Below are positions 42,984 to 52,175 of a stretch of DNA of 64,000 bases, piece after piece; position 1 is the stretch's first letter, and the number at the start of each line of letters is the position of its first letter. A program made the translations under genes and the position numbers. Origin of the DNA: Agarivorans sp. TSD2052 (GTDB lineage Bacteria; Pseudomonadota; Gammaproteobacteria; Enterobacterales; Celerinatantimonadaceae); assembly GCF_023238625.1 (NCBI RefSeq), contig NZ_CP096670.1:1167501-1231500 (forward strand), in the 5' to 3' direction. The notes under the pieces are model-generated. The model was not told the DNA's origin. It was given only the letters and a program-made list of their open reading frames with translations, and made no database searches.

Positions 42984-43247
42984 TCAGGAAACCTGACTTT
43001 TATCAATCCGTTCAAGTTGTTTAATAAAAGTATCGATAACTTTTTCATCGTGAACTGAGAATTGATAATTGTTGTGAAAAAAAATGCTCAGGCCAAGTTG
43101 CTGATTACTAACTGTAATGGTGTAGCCATCCCAATCAGAATTAGCATTTAGGCCCTCATAGAGGTAACCATCACTGTGCTTGGTTCCTAAGCGAGTAATT
43201 TTTTCGTATACCCGCAACACCAAGCTCACATCTACAATTCGCTGCAT
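42984..43247 (-). CDS. DUF3081-like small protein
   Basis: ATG 43247 (MQRIVDVSLVLRVYEKI) is preceded by GGAGGG at a good distance; an ATG four codons earlier overlaps that SD. The 87 residues include 'HSDGYLYEGLNANSDWDGYTITVSNQQLGLSIFFHNNYQF', matching the DUF3081 layout (DGxTI, a beta pair, FHN). The function is unknown. It lies on the same strand as the Mpo1-like and DCC1-like genes with short gaps, so co-transcription is likely. Confidence 0.78.
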   Translation of the reverse strand: MQRIVDVSLVLRVYEKITRLGTKHSDGYLYEGLNANSDWDGYTITVSNQQLGLSIFFHNNYQFSVHDEKVIDTFIKQLERIDKSQVS

Positions 43248-43278
43248 TAAACCCTCCATCAGCTAAGGTTCAAGTTGA

Positions 43279-43680
43279 TTAGTCATACTGTTTGCCGATA
43301 CCGCAGCTTTGTTCATCGCAGCGCGCTTTACCGGTAAGTAGTCGAGAAATTTTGAAGCGATTTTTAGCAAATACCAAGTAGGCTTTGTCAGAAACAGCTC
43401 TCAATAGAGGTGTTCGTAATAGTTGAATCCAAGGCTTTTGGTTCACTAATCCCCATGCTTGAGCGGTGACATCTAAGCCCAGTAATAGGGTACCCGCATC
43501 GGTTTCGGCGTGCAGTATATCAGTAGCCTGAGATCGGTCTATATGTGGAAAATTATCCACGAAGTCAGTTTGATTAATGTCTTGCAGCTCGATCAGTTCT
43601 CTGTGGTCAAAAAACTTTAGTTGGCGCATTTCTTCTGCACACAAGGGGCATTGACCGTCATAAAAAATTCTTAATTGCAT
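43279..43680 (-). CDS. DCC1-like (DUF393) thiol-disulfide oxidoreductase family protein
   Basis: ATG 43680 (MQLRIFYDGQCPLCAEE) follows AGGAGG. The CPLC motif in 'FYDGQCPLCAEEMRQLK' defines this thioredoxin-like family. A C-terminal Cys pair (ARCDEQSCGIG) is an additional feature. The 133-residue protein is expected in the cytoplasm or membrane-associated. It starts 11 bases after the DUF3429 gene stop, in the same orientation, so they form a unit. Confidence 0.85.
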   Translation of the reverse strand: MQLRIFYDGQCPLCAEEMRQLKFFDHRELIELQDINQTDFVDNFPHIDRSQATDILHAETDAGTLLLGLDVTAQAWGLVNQKPWIQLLRTPLLRAVSDKAYLVFAKNRFKISRLLTGKARCDEQSCGIGKQYD

Positions 43681-43691
43681 AAAACCTCCTG

Positions 43692-44123
43692 TTACTGGTA
43701 GCAAGCAACCAGTAGATGAGTAAAAACAACCACTGAGGTAAGCCTAAACCTCAGTTTGTGGTAGTGTTTGGAAAATCGGCTACGCTTTTTCCCGTGCCAT
43801 TCACAGTAATAAATATAGATGTAGCCGCCTGTAAGAATGATTAAGGCGCTAGTGCTGGAAGGTAAAAGCAAACAAGCAAAGCCGACTAAGGAAACAGCAT
43901 TGCTGGTGAATAACTGTTTGGAGTCAAAAGTATCACCGTTCATAGCTTGAGCCCATAAACTGCCACTGAGAAAGCTTAATATAACGGCACTATAGAAGAG
44001 GAACCATTGGCTTGGGCTATGAGCCCAAAGAGGCAACTGGATGATCACAGCAACACTAAGTATTATAAATAAGCCTAAACCAGCATACCCAAGTAAGGTG
44101 TAGCTGCGCTGTAGTTTTTCCAC
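43692..44123 (-). CDS. DUF3429 membrane protein
   Basis: This 143-residue protein has about four membrane helices ('LLGYAGLGLFIILSVAVIIQLPLWAH', 'WFLFYSAVILSFLSGSLWAQAMNG', 'SALIILTGGYIYIYYCEWHGKKR'). The 'SGSLWAQAM' and 'YCEWHGKK' features are typical of DUF3429. Its function is not known. It is followed directly by the DCC1-like gene. Confidence 0.83.
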   Translation of the reverse strand: MEKLQRSYTLLGYAGLGLFIILSVAVIIQLPLWAHSPSQWFLFYSAVILSFLSGSLWAQAMNGDTFDSKQLFTSNAVSLVGFACLLLPSSTSALIILTGGYIYIYYCEWHGKKRSRFSKHYHKLRFRLTSVVVFTHLLVACYQ

Positions 44124-44224
44124 GATACCATCCCGTTTATTCGATATTAAGAATACGCATCAAAGGGGGCATTGGATCGTTTGTCGTTGCTAGGGGCTAG
44201 AAAAGTACGCTTTTTTGTGTCGGT

Positions 44225-44542
44225 TTATCCGCCGGTGGTGCCGGACTTATCTAGTGGCAGTACGTTACAAAATAATTCTCGTTCATACTGTTGTTCCAGA
44301 TGTTGTCGCCAAGGGCGTTTATTGATTGGCACCAAATAAAAGGTTTCTCGGCAGGTATCGGTAACAAAGCCCATACCATGCGGCATTAATTCATAGTGAA
44401 TGTCGTGAACGAAACCTAATGAAAAGCTTTGGCGGCCGGTTAACTGGTTGATATCTTCGCGCGACAGGCAAACACCTTTTTCATCATCACCAAAGCGTTC
44501 ACGTAGCCACTCAGAAAACTGTTTAGCGCTGATCATCGTCAT
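44225..44542 (-). CDS. Conserved-looking small protein of unknown function
   Basis: GGAGG lies 7 bases before the ATG. The 105 residues start 'MTMISAKQFSEWLRERFGDDEKGVCLSREDINQLTGRQ' and contain 'DIHYELMPHGMGFVTDTCRETFYLVPINKRPWRQHLEQQ'. The composition is that of a real soluble protein, with a helical start and a beta-rich middle. I recognise no family. It lies 102 bases upstream of the DUF3429 gene in the same orientation. Confidence 0.65.
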   Translation of the reverse strand: MTMISAKQFSEWLRERFGDDEKGVCLSREDINQLTGRQSFSLGFVHDIHYELMPHGMGFVTDTCRETFYLVPINKRPWRQHLEQQYERELFCNVLPLDKSGTTGG

Positions 44543-44688
44543 AGACGCGCCTCCGTAAAGTAGGGAGTAATGAAACCAAGCCGTTGTTTAAGGTATAGCA
44601 GAAATTAGTCAGGTGTTGTCGAAATATTTTTTAAGAACAAGTGAAGATACCTGTAAATAGTAATAAAAAACATACGCTTATTTATTTA

Positions 44689-44713
44689 AGGGAATGCTCT
44701 TAAGGCATTCCCT
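44689..44713 (-). terminator. Terminator hairpin of gltS
   Basis: AGGGAATGC pairs with GCATTCCCT (9 bp, 7-nt loop) 10 bases past the gltS stop. The downstream T-run is weak (TTAAATAAAT). Confidence 0.65.
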
Positions 44714-44722
44714 CTGGTCTGA

Positions 44723-45952
44723 CTAGAAGTTAGCGAGGAAGAACGGTATTAATAGCGCATTCACTAAATCGATGAAGAAGGCACACACTAAAGGCACAAT
44801 AATAAAAGCCAAATGAGAGTTACCATAACGCTGTGAAACCGCCGACATATTTGCCATAGCTGTAGGTGTTGAGCCTAAAGATATGCCACCAAAACCGGAA
44901 CAAATCACCGCGGCATCATAGTTTCTGCCCATGGCTGGGAATACCACAAATATGTTGACCAAAATGGCAATAATAAACTGTGCTGCAAGAATCGCTACAA
45001 TTGGCCCAGCTAAATCAATTAAGGTCCATAACTGCATACTCATTAACGACATGGCTAAAAAGGTACCCAATGAAATGTCGGCTATGAGTGCCACCGCGGG
45101 TTTACGTGATGGCCATTTGGTACCGGTTAAACGTGGCAAGCTTTTCGGTACCAAGTTGGTGATAACAATACCGGCGAATAAACAGGTAACAAACAGCGGA
45201 AGCTGTAGGCCTGCCTGCGCAATCGCTTCATTTAGAACAAAGCCAAGAATAATACAAACATGGATCGCCAAAATCGCATCTAGAAAATCAAAACCCTTGA
45301 TGCTGCTGTCTTTGCCTTTCTCCGCAACACCTATATCGAGCGGCTCCTCTTTTTTAGGGCTTAGCTTGTGGCGATTAACCAGAAATTGAGCAATGGGACC
45401 ACCCATTAAACTGGCTAGAATTAGGCCAAAAGTGGCGCTGGCTATGCCTATTTCCATGGCGTTACTAATGCCAAATTCTTCGGCTATTCTTGGTGCCCAG
45501 GCAATGGCTGTTCCATGACCGCCAATCAGCGAGACGCTTCCGCCAAGCATGCCTACCGCCGATTCTAAGCCAAATATTTTTGCAACGGTAATACCGGTTA
45601 GGTTTTGCAATATCATGTAGGCAATGGTTATACCCAGTAAAATGACTAAAGGCATGCCGCCTTTTAGTAAATCTTTTAAACTTGAGTTAATGCCAATGGT
45701 GGTGAAGAAGTACACCAGCAAAATATCTCTCGCGACTAGGGTGAACTCTATTTCTATAGATGTAAGCGCATAAATTAGGCCGATCATTACTGAAAATAAA
45801 ATGCCGCCGGTTACCGGTTCAGGGATACTAAATTCACGAAGGAAGCCTACCGCCTGATTAATCCGTCGCCCAATGAACAAAACCAAAATGCCAATAGTGG
45901 CGGTGAAAAAGGAGTCGAATAGTAAAACCCCATCGTTCAATTCAATACCCAT
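44723..45952 (-). CDS. gltS: Sodium/glutamate symporter GltS
   Basis: The 409-residue inner-membrane protein has about ten helices. The two GltS half-repeats carry the pore-type loops 'GGSVSLIGGHGTAIAWAPRI' and 'CSGFGGISLGSTPTAMANMSAVSQRYG'. It starts 'MGIELNDGVLLFDSFFTATIGILVLFIGRRI' and has 'FSIPEPVTGGILFSVMIGL', all family-typical. It should import glutamate with Na+. It is monocistronic, facing away from the RND operon. Confidence 0.95.
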   Translation of the reverse strand: MGIELNDGVLLFDSFFTATIGILVLFIGRRINQAVGFLREFSIPEPVTGGILFSVMIGLIYALTSIEIEFTLVARDILLVYFFTTIGINSSLKDLLKGGMPLVILLGITIAYMILQNLTGITVAKIFGLESAVGMLGGSVSLIGGHGTAIAWAPRIAEEFGISNAMEIGIASATFGLILASLMGGPIAQFLVNRHKLSPKKEEPLDIGVAEKGKDSSIKGFDFLDAILAIHVCIILGFVLNEAIAQAGLQLPLFVTCLFAGIVITNLVPKSLPRLTGTKWPSRKPAVALIADISLGTFLAMSLMSMQLWTLIDLAGPIVAILAAQFIIAILVNIFVVFPAMGRNYDAAVICSGFGGISLGSTPTAMANMSAVSQRYGNSHLAFIIVPLVCAFFIDLVNALLIPFFLANF

Positions 45953-46365
45953 TTAATACCTTATATATCAATATCTGTATGTAATTTCAGTAAGTTGTTG
46001 CTTCACTCACTAAGTAAAATCCGTTTACTTAGGCTGCTAAAAAGCAAAAAAGTTGCAATTAATCAACGATAAAAACGTTTATTAGTGTAGGTATATCATG
46101 GTTGAGAGTAAACCACAGATTCATACAGTGATATTGCTTGCAATGTCGCTTATGAGCTAGCGCTTTATCTAAAATAACCTCGCGCACTTGTGGCGGGTAG
46201 AATGCTTACAGTGGGTAATGTTGATGTTTAATTTTGTAAATTGTTATCGTTGCGGGTTTTAATGTTGTCAACTTCGTATTTATAAGTGTTTTTACTAACA
46301 AATGATAGACCTATTAGCTTGGCTTGCGTTAGAGTCTGCACTCTGTTTGTAGAGGTAAATAAATA
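45953..46365. other. Divergent intergenic region between gltS and the RND operon
   Basis: About 413 AT-rich bases contain no gene. It should hold both promoters. No recognisable operator was found. Confidence 0.4.
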
Positions 46366-47397
46366 ATGGCACGCATCATTGTAGTTATGGTTGCGCTAAT
46401 TACTGTTGTTACATGGATGTTTTACAGTAACAAGGCTACTCAGTCAGCGGTTACGCCCAATAAACCTGTCACAGTAGAGGTGGTAGCGTTAGCAGAGGGG
46501 CAACTGCGTGAACATGTTCATCTATTGGGCAATGTCTTTTCTGCTCACTCGGTGAACATTAAGGCTGAGGTGGATGGGCGAATCGAATCTATAGCGGTTA
46601 AGTCTAGCCAAAAGGTCGTAACTGGTCAGCTGTTGGTGCAACTTGACGACCGCCATCAACGCGCAGTTTTACAGCGGGAACAAGCCCGCCTTGATGACAT
46701 ATTGCGCCAACATCAAAATTTACTGCAGCTGTTGCCTAAAGGCGCGACGACTCAAGCCGAAGTTGACCGCTACCAGTCAGAAGTCGCGATGCAGCAAGCC
46801 GAGCTAGCCCTCGCCGAGGCAGCCTTACAGGACCGAGCCATTCGAGCGCCATTCAGCGGTAATCTAGGTTTGGTAGATTTAAGTCCCGGCCAACTGCTGG
46901 ATAACGATAAAACGCTTACGACCTTAGATAATGCCGATACCTTGCGTTTAAATGTTCCGGTGGCGGCACGTTACTTGGGGCGAATTAAAGTTGGCCAGCA
47001 AGCTTCAGTGCATCAAGTCGGTGTAGATTCGCGGGTCTTTGAGGCAAGGGTGTCCAGTATTGATAGCCGAGTGCGGGGCGAAAGCTTGAATGTTTACATT
47101 CAATTGTCGATTGATAATCAACAAGCGGGGATCGCACCAGGCACTTTGGTGACCGGTGAGTTAGCCTTAAACGCACCACCGCGTTTACTCATCCCCCTAC
47201 AAGCTATCGCTTATGACGGAGACCGTCGCTTTGCTTATCGCCTTAACCAGCAACAGGTAGAGAAAGTTGAACTAAAACTAGGGCTGCGTGGTGACAATGT
47301 AGTAGAAGTGCTCAGCGGCTTAAACGCTGGTGATAAAGTGGTACACAAAGGGTTGGTAAAGCTGCACGATGGTATCGAGGTTGAAGTACTAAACTGA
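46366..47397 (+). CDS. RND efflux periplasmic adaptor (membrane fusion protein)
   Basis: The 343-residue protein has one N-terminal membrane segment (MARIIVVMVALITVVTWMFY). Then come 'VNIKAEVDGRIESIAVKSSQKVVTGQLLVQLDDRHQ' (lipoyl half-motif), a helical hairpin, 'RAPFSGNLGLVDLSPGQLLDN' (second half) and 'LIPLQAIAYDGDRRFAYRL'. It links the inner-membrane pump to an outer-membrane channel that is not encoded here. Its stop overlaps the pump start by one base. Confidence 0.93.
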   Translation: MARIIVVMVALITVVTWMFYSNKATQSAVTPNKPVTVEVVALAEGQLREHVHLLGNVFSAHSVNIKAEVDGRIESIAVKSSQKVVTGQLLVQLDDRHQRAVLQREQARLDDILRQHQNLLQLLPKGATTQAEVDRYQSEVAMQQAELALAEAALQDRAIRAPFSGNLGLVDLSPGQLLDNDKTLTTLDNADTLRLNVPVAARYLGRIKVGQQASVHQVGVDSRVFEARVSSIDSRVRGESLNVYIQLSIDNQQAGIAPGTLVTGELALNAPPRLLIPLQAIAYDGDRRFAYRLNQQQVEKVELKLGLRGDNVVEVLSGLNAGDKVVHKGLVKLHDGIEVEVLN

Positions 47398-50300
47398 TGA
47401 AAATTTCTGACCTGTCGATGTATCGCCCGGTAGCGGCGATAGTGCTTAGCTTGCTATTGATGCTATTTGGTATTGTTGGTTATAGCCAGTTGGCCGTGCG
47501 CGAAATGCCTGATATAGAAAGCCCTGTAGTGTCTATTGGCACGCCTTATCGCGGCAGTGCGTCCTCTATCGTTGAATCACAAATCACAAAACCGATAGAA
47601 GATGAACTGAGCGGAATTGACGGTATTGACTATATTTGGTCCTCGTCTTGGGATGGGTGGTCTGGGATTACAATCACCTTCAAGCAAGGTTCAGACATGT
47701 TAGCGGCGGTGAGTGATGTGCGTGATGCGGTGAGCCGCGCTCGTAATCGTTTACCTGATGACGTCGATGAACCAGTAGTTCGCAAAAATGACAGTGAAGA
47801 AGCGCCATTTATGTGGCTAAATCTTACTGCGACCTTGCAAGATCGCGTTGAGTTGAGCGACTTTGCAGAACGTATTCTGATTGAGCGATTAAGCCTGCTA
47901 CCTGGTGTCAGTGCCGTTAATACCTCAGGCTTGGTAGAACGGGTGATGTATGTGGAATTAGATCCCATCGCAATGGCGGGGCGCGGCTTAACCACTAACG
48001 ATGTGATAGCCGCTCTTAACCGAGAAAACCTTCAATTGCCTGCAGGTTATGTCAGAAATGACAGTTTAAACATTGTAGTTCGCATGGAGCGCATGTATCA
48101 GCAAGCTGACGACTTTGCCGAGTTACAAATAGCCAATTTGAGTGGCGATAGCATCAGCTTGTCAGATATCGCGGATATTTACATTGGTGCTAAAAAAGAT
48201 ACCACCACTTTTAAAAGCAATGGGGTAGACAGCATGGGCTTGGGCATTGTAGCCATGTCTAAAGCCAACCCTTTAGACGTCGCCGACACAGTGCATAAAG
48301 AACTACAGCAATTACAGCGGTTCTTGCCTGAAGGTGCCGAATTAACGGTAGATTACGACAGTACTATCTTTATCCGCCAAGCCATTAGCGAAGTCTATTC
48401 TACGCTAGTGATTTGTGCACTGTTGGTGGTTGCTGTTTTGTACTTGTTTTTGGGGCGTTTAAGCGCCACCATTATCCCCGCTGTTACGGTACCTGTATCT
48501 TTGGTTGCCGCATTCGCTGTGGCTTACTTATTGGGTTATAGCATCAATCTAGTCACCTTAATGGCCTTAATTTTGGCTATTGGGTTGGTGGTCGACGATT
48601 CCATTGTGGTGGTTGAGAATATTATTCGTCACCGCGCTGCTGGCGAGCCACCTTTAGTCGCCGCGTTTCGTGGCGCAAAAGAACTCAATTTTGCAGTAAT
48701 TGCCACCACCGTAGTATTGGTGATGGTGTTTTTACCTTTGGTATTTATGCAGGGTAAGATAGGTGACTTGTTTACCGAGTTTGCTGTATTACTGTCAGCG
48801 GCGGTGATTTTTTCATCCTTAGTGGCCTTAACGCTTGCGCCAGTGATGGCCGGTAAGCTGTTTGAAAAAGATCCCAATAAAGCCACTTGGCTGAGTCGCT
48901 CAGTTGGCCGCGCAATGGCGGCGCTGCAACTGCGTTATGCTGATTTATTAGCGAATATCATCCATTATCGGTTTAGTGCGGTAACGGTGGTTGTAATGTG
49001 TATGGGTCTATTGGTTTGGGCTTATCAGCAACAGCAGCCGGCGTTTGCTCCGAAAGAAGACCGTGGCGTAGTGAACGTATACGTGGGAGGAGTTGAGGCG
49101 ACCAGTTATCAGCGCATGTTAGACAGTATGGCGCAGATTGAGCAGCGCTTATTGCCGATGATGAGTGAAAATGGCCCCATCGCAACACTCAACTATTCTG
49201 CTCCTGCTTTTGGCTCTTGGGCGGATCACCAAGGCTTCTTTATTGTTCGCTTGAAGGATTGGGGTGAACGTTCAGAGAATGCCTCTGAAGTGGTCGAAAT
49301 GATTCGCTCTGCTGCCCATGATGTGCCAGATGTAAAAGTTTATCCTTATCAGCCTAGTTTTGGTGGTGGTATGGGAGAGCCCGTGCAATTCGTGTTGCAA
49401 GGTGATGATTATAAGCAGCTTTATGAATATGCCCAAATACTAGAACAACAAGCCAAAGATAGTGGTTTAATGCACGGGGTACAGTTAGATTATAACCCCA
49501 CCACCCCCGAAATTCTGCTGCAAGTGAAGCGTTTGGCTGCCCGAGAATTGGGCATTAGTATTGAAGATATCGCCAGTACTTTAGAAGTGTTATTGGGGGG
49601 CAGGGCGCAAACGCGTTTTGAAGAGTTTGGCGAAGAGTACGATGTATACCTTAAAGCCGATGAGAGCCAGTTTCAGTCACCCAGTGACTTAAGTAAAGTG
49701 TATTTACGTAGTGACAGCGGTGCCTTGGTATCTTTAGATTCATTGGTCGAAGCTACCGATGTGGCTTCGGCACGTGGCTTATTCCATTACCAGCGTAAAA
49801 AGTCGATTAACCTTAAAGCCAATTTAGCTGACAAGGTGAGCTTGGGCGAAGCGCTAACCTTTTTAAACCAAGCTTCTAGCGAAATCCTACCCAGTGGTTA
49901 TACCGTTGATTATGCGGGAGAGTCTAAGCAATTCTATGATAACCAACGGGAAATTTGGCTGCTGTTTGCTATGGCACTATTGGTGTGTTACTTGGTGTTA
50001 GCAGCCCAGTTTGAGAGCTTTATAAGCCCCGCCATTGTGATGTTAACGGTGCCCTTGGGGCTATTAGGTGGTTTACTTGGCTTATTAATTACCGGAGAAA
50101 GCTTTAATATCTACAGCCAATTAGGGCTATTAATGATGATTGGTATGGCGACTAAAAATGGGATCCTGATTGTTGAGTTTGCCAACCAGCTTCGCGACCA
50201 AGGTTTAGCGGTAAAAGAAGCGATTATTAAGGCTTCGACAAATCGTTTACGGCCAATCATTATGACCGCTATGACCACATTACTGGGGGCGGTACCTATG

Positions 50301-50510
50301 TTGCTGGCCACCGGCGCAGGGGCTGAAACTCGTTTCGCGATCGGTATTGTTATATTCAGTGGCATGTTGCTCGCCACCTTTGTTACCTTGTTTGTGGTAC
50401 CGTGTTTGTATCATTTACTCGGTGGGCTCAGTGGTTCACCTGAAGCCCGTGCCGAGCAACTCAATCAGCAATTACATGCTGCTAGCCTTTTACCAGATAG
50501 TGAAAAATAA
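47397..50510 (+). CDS. RND family efflux permease (HAE-1 type)
   Basis: The 1037-residue proton-driven exporter starts 'MKISDLSMYRPVAAIVLSLLLMLFGIVGYSQLAVREMPDIESPVV' and has twelve membrane helices in two repeats. The proton-relay Asp pair is in 'LALILAIGLVVDDSIVVVENI', and 'IGMATKNGILIVEFANQLRDQ' marks the second half. The substrate spectrum cannot be read. It starts on the adaptor's last base, and its stop overlaps the start of the following small gene. Confidence 0.95.
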   Translation: MKISDLSMYRPVAAIVLSLLLMLFGIVGYSQLAVREMPDIESPVVSIGTPYRGSASSIVESQITKPIEDELSGIDGIDYIWSSSWDGWSGITITFKQGSDMLAAVSDVRDAVSRARNRLPDDVDEPVVRKNDSEEAPFMWLNLTATLQDRVELSDFAERILIERLSLLPGVSAVNTSGLVERVMYVELDPIAMAGRGLTTNDVIAALNRENLQLPAGYVRNDSLNIVVRMERMYQQADDFAELQIANLSGDSISLSDIADIYIGAKKDTTTFKSNGVDSMGLGIVAMSKANPLDVADTVHKELQQLQRFLPEGAELTVDYDSTIFIRQAISEVYSTLVICALLVVAVLYLFLGRLSATIIPAVTVPVSLVAAFAVAYLLGYSINLVTLMALILAIGLVVDDSIVVVENIIRHRAAGEPPLVAAFRGAKELNFAVIATTVVLVMVFLPLVFMQGKIGDLFTEFAVLLSAAVIFSSLVALTLAPVMAGKLFEKDPNKATWLSRSVGRAMAALQLRYADLLANIIHYRFSAVTVVVMCMGLLVWAYQQQQPAFAPKEDRGVVNVYVGGVEATSYQRMLDSMAQIEQRLLPMMSENGPIATLNYSAPAFGSWADHQGFFIVRLKDWGERSENASEVVEMIRSAAHDVPDVKVYPYQPSFGGGMGEPVQFVLQGDDYKQLYEYAQILEQQAKDSGLMHGVQLDYNPTTPEILLQVKRLAARELGISIEDIASTLEVLLGGRAQTRFEEFGEEYDVYLKADESQFQSPSDLSKVYLRSDSGALVSLDSLVEATDVASARGLFHYQRKKSINLKANLADKVSLGEALTFLNQASSEILPSGYTVDYAGESKQFYDNQREIWLLFAMALLVCYLVLAAQFESFISPAIVMLTVPLGLLGGLLGLLITGESFNIYSQLGLLMMIGMATKNGILIVEFANQLRDQGLAVKEAIIKASTNRLRPIIMTAMTTLLGAVPMLLATGAGAETRFAIGIVIFSGMLLATFVTLFVVPCLYHLLGGLSGSPEARAEQLNQQLHAASLLPDSEK

Positions 50511-50803
50511 TGCGGAAAATGGACAAGAAGCGCGATAAGGACATTGTCACGGCCTTAACTGAAGTATGTGAGGCTGCTAAATTGCACAATGAAGGTTTTT
50601 CTTGGATAAGCCACAAAGTAAACTATCAGCGGTTCCCTGATAGTTTACAGGTGCTGTGTGTTTATCATAACCGCGCCACCTTGCTGGCGGCTGAGCAAGT
50701 TGGTGAGCCAAAACAACTTATGCTGAAAATAGACCAACAATTAGCGACTAAAGGCATTGTTTTGCGCAATGCCAAGCGACAGATTCAGTTTGATAGCGAG
50801 TAA
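50510..50803 (+). CDS. Small conserved protein co-transcribed with the RND pump
   Basis: The start overlaps the pump stop (TAATG). The 97 residues, 'MRKMDKKRDKDIVTALTEVCEAAKLHNEGFSWISHKVNYQRFPDSLQVLCVY...', match a family seen in vibrios and Shewanella that databases have sometimes labelled as a Fis-type regulator. I see no helix-turn-helix of Fis, so that label looks unsafe. The function is unknown. Tight coupling with the pump suggests a related job. Confidence 0.78.
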   Translation: MRKMDKKRDKDIVTALTEVCEAAKLHNEGFSWISHKVNYQRFPDSLQVLCVYHNRATLLAAEQVGEPKQLMLKIDQQLATKGIVLRNAKRQIQFDSE

Positions 50804-50836
50804 ATCAGATACTCGCTTAAAGGTGCGGATTAATCG

Positions 50837-51139
50837 TTACTCAACTTCAGGCCACACGCTGCCAGTATCGGTATCTGCATCAGGCTGAGGTTCAGCTGGT
50901 TTTTCATCGGCTACTTTAACGCGTATTTTGTTGCCTGAGTGTTTAGTGCCATTCAGGGCGTTAATGGCGGCTTGCGCTGCTGCAGAGTCAGCCATTTCCA
51001 CAAAGCCAAAGCCTTTTGACTTTCCACTTTCTTTATCCATCACCAAATCACAGTTTTGCACTTCTCCGTGGGCTTCAAATAAGGCGGATAACTCGGTTTC
51101 GGTAATTGTGCGAGCTAAGTTACGGACTAATAAGTTCAT
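50837..51139 (-). CDS. RRM-domain RNA-binding protein
   Basis: The 100-residue protein is one RNA recognition motif: RNP2 'NLLVRNL' at the N-terminus and RNP1 'KGFGFVEM' in the middle, with 'TELSALFEAHGEVQNCDLVMDKESGKSKGFGF' between. The acidic tail (PAEPQPDADTDTGSVWPEVE) is distinctive. It resembles the small single-RRM proteins common in marine gammaproteobacteria, probably cold- or stress-linked. It converges on the small RND-associated gene, with a short inverted repeat between them (50795-50817). Confidence 0.93.
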   Translation of the reverse strand: MNLLVRNLARTITETELSALFEAHGEVQNCDLVMDKESGKSKGFGFVEMADSAAAQAAINALNGTKHSGNKIRVKVADEKPAEPQPDADTDTGSVWPEVE

Positions 51140-51233
51140 GGGGCACCTGTTGGTTGATGGGCGACTTAAAAAAGGGCGGCGATTGTCCCATAAAGTGTAG
51201 TGCTAAGCTACGAAACATTCGCCCTATCTGTGC

Positions 51234-51878
51234 TTATATTGATTTCGGTCCTCGGCAAGAGGAGCGGGTTAAAAACTGGCTAACGGCATTTTTGCTTTTA
51301 ACGCTGATTTTCTGCATTAGTGTAAAAGTGGGTTCGTTCAATTGGTACTCTTGATTTAATTCTTCGAGTAAACATAACCAGAGCTTTGCTGTCATCTCGG
51401 CATCGGCCAAGGCTCGGTGAAACACCCCATTGTTATCAATGTTCTTATAGGCGACTAAGCTGCCCAATTTATGATTGGGGGCATCTTGGAATAAACGCCT
51501 TGATAGCAGCATAGAACAAGCGAACTCCCCAGGGATTTGACGACCTATATGTGCAAATTCGGCCGCTAAAAAACGCTGGTCAAATGAGGCGTTATGCGCC
51601 ACTAAATTGTGCTTGCCGATAAATTGATAGAAACGCTCCATCACCTCATCACAAGGGGGCGCCGCTTGCAGCATGTGGTTGCTAATGCCGGTGTAGCTTT
51701 CGATAAATGAACTCACCCTAAACCCTGGATTCATTAATTCTTGAAAACGCTGAGTGGCTACACCATCTTCAAGCAATACTGCGCCTATTTCAATCGCTCT
51801 ATCTCCTTGGTTAGGAGATAAGCCGGTGGTCTCAAAGTCGAGAATGACAGCGGTATTGGCAGGGGAAGAAGTATTCAA
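51234..51878 (-). CDS. DEDDh 3'-5' exonuclease (DnaQ-like)
   Basis: The 214-residue protein has the exonuclease motifs: Exo I 'AVILDFETTGLSPNQGDRAIEIGAVL', Exo II 'HNLVAHNASFDQRFLAAEF', and Exo III with 'HRALADAEMTAKLWLCLLEEL' giving the DEDDh His and Asp. It could be a proofreading-type or repair nuclease. It is not fused to other domains, so not the DnaE/PolC type. It lies 94 bases upstream of the RRM gene on the same strand. Confidence 0.92.
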   Translation of the reverse strand: MNTSSPANTAVILDFETTGLSPNQGDRAIEIGAVLLEDGVATQRFQELMNPGFRVSSFIESYTGISNHMLQAAPPCDEVMERFYQFIGKHNLVAHNASFDQRFLAAEFAHIGRQIPGEFACSMLLSRRLFQDAPNHKLGSLVAYKNIDNNGVFHRALADAEMTAKLWLCLLEELNQEYQLNEPTFTLMQKISVKSKNAVSQFLTRSSCRGPKSI

Positions 51879-52175
51879 AATAGCAATTCTTGGGCTGTGT
51901 TACTAAAGGCTAATGGTAACCTTGGGTAAGTAAAACGCAATACTTTTCACCTGCACGGTAGGGTGTTTTTGATTGTGTAAGGTTCGAGTAAATAGTTAGT
52001 CGCCGATCTTTACGGGCTGAAATGTGATCGAAAACGATATCTTTACAAACAAGTAGCGGTCGCAACCCCGTAGTTTGATTTTTATTAACAAAAATAATAT
52101 TAAAGTGTTTATTATCCTCGTCTAATTTTAAATATAGTTATATCAATCACTTTATAAATATCAGGGAAGTTAGGC

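Noticed and set aside
50795-50817. Inverted repeat AGCGAGTA/TACTCGCT as a terminator
   Set aside because: It overlaps the coding end of the small RND-associated gene and has no T-run on either strand, so it was left out as a called terminator.
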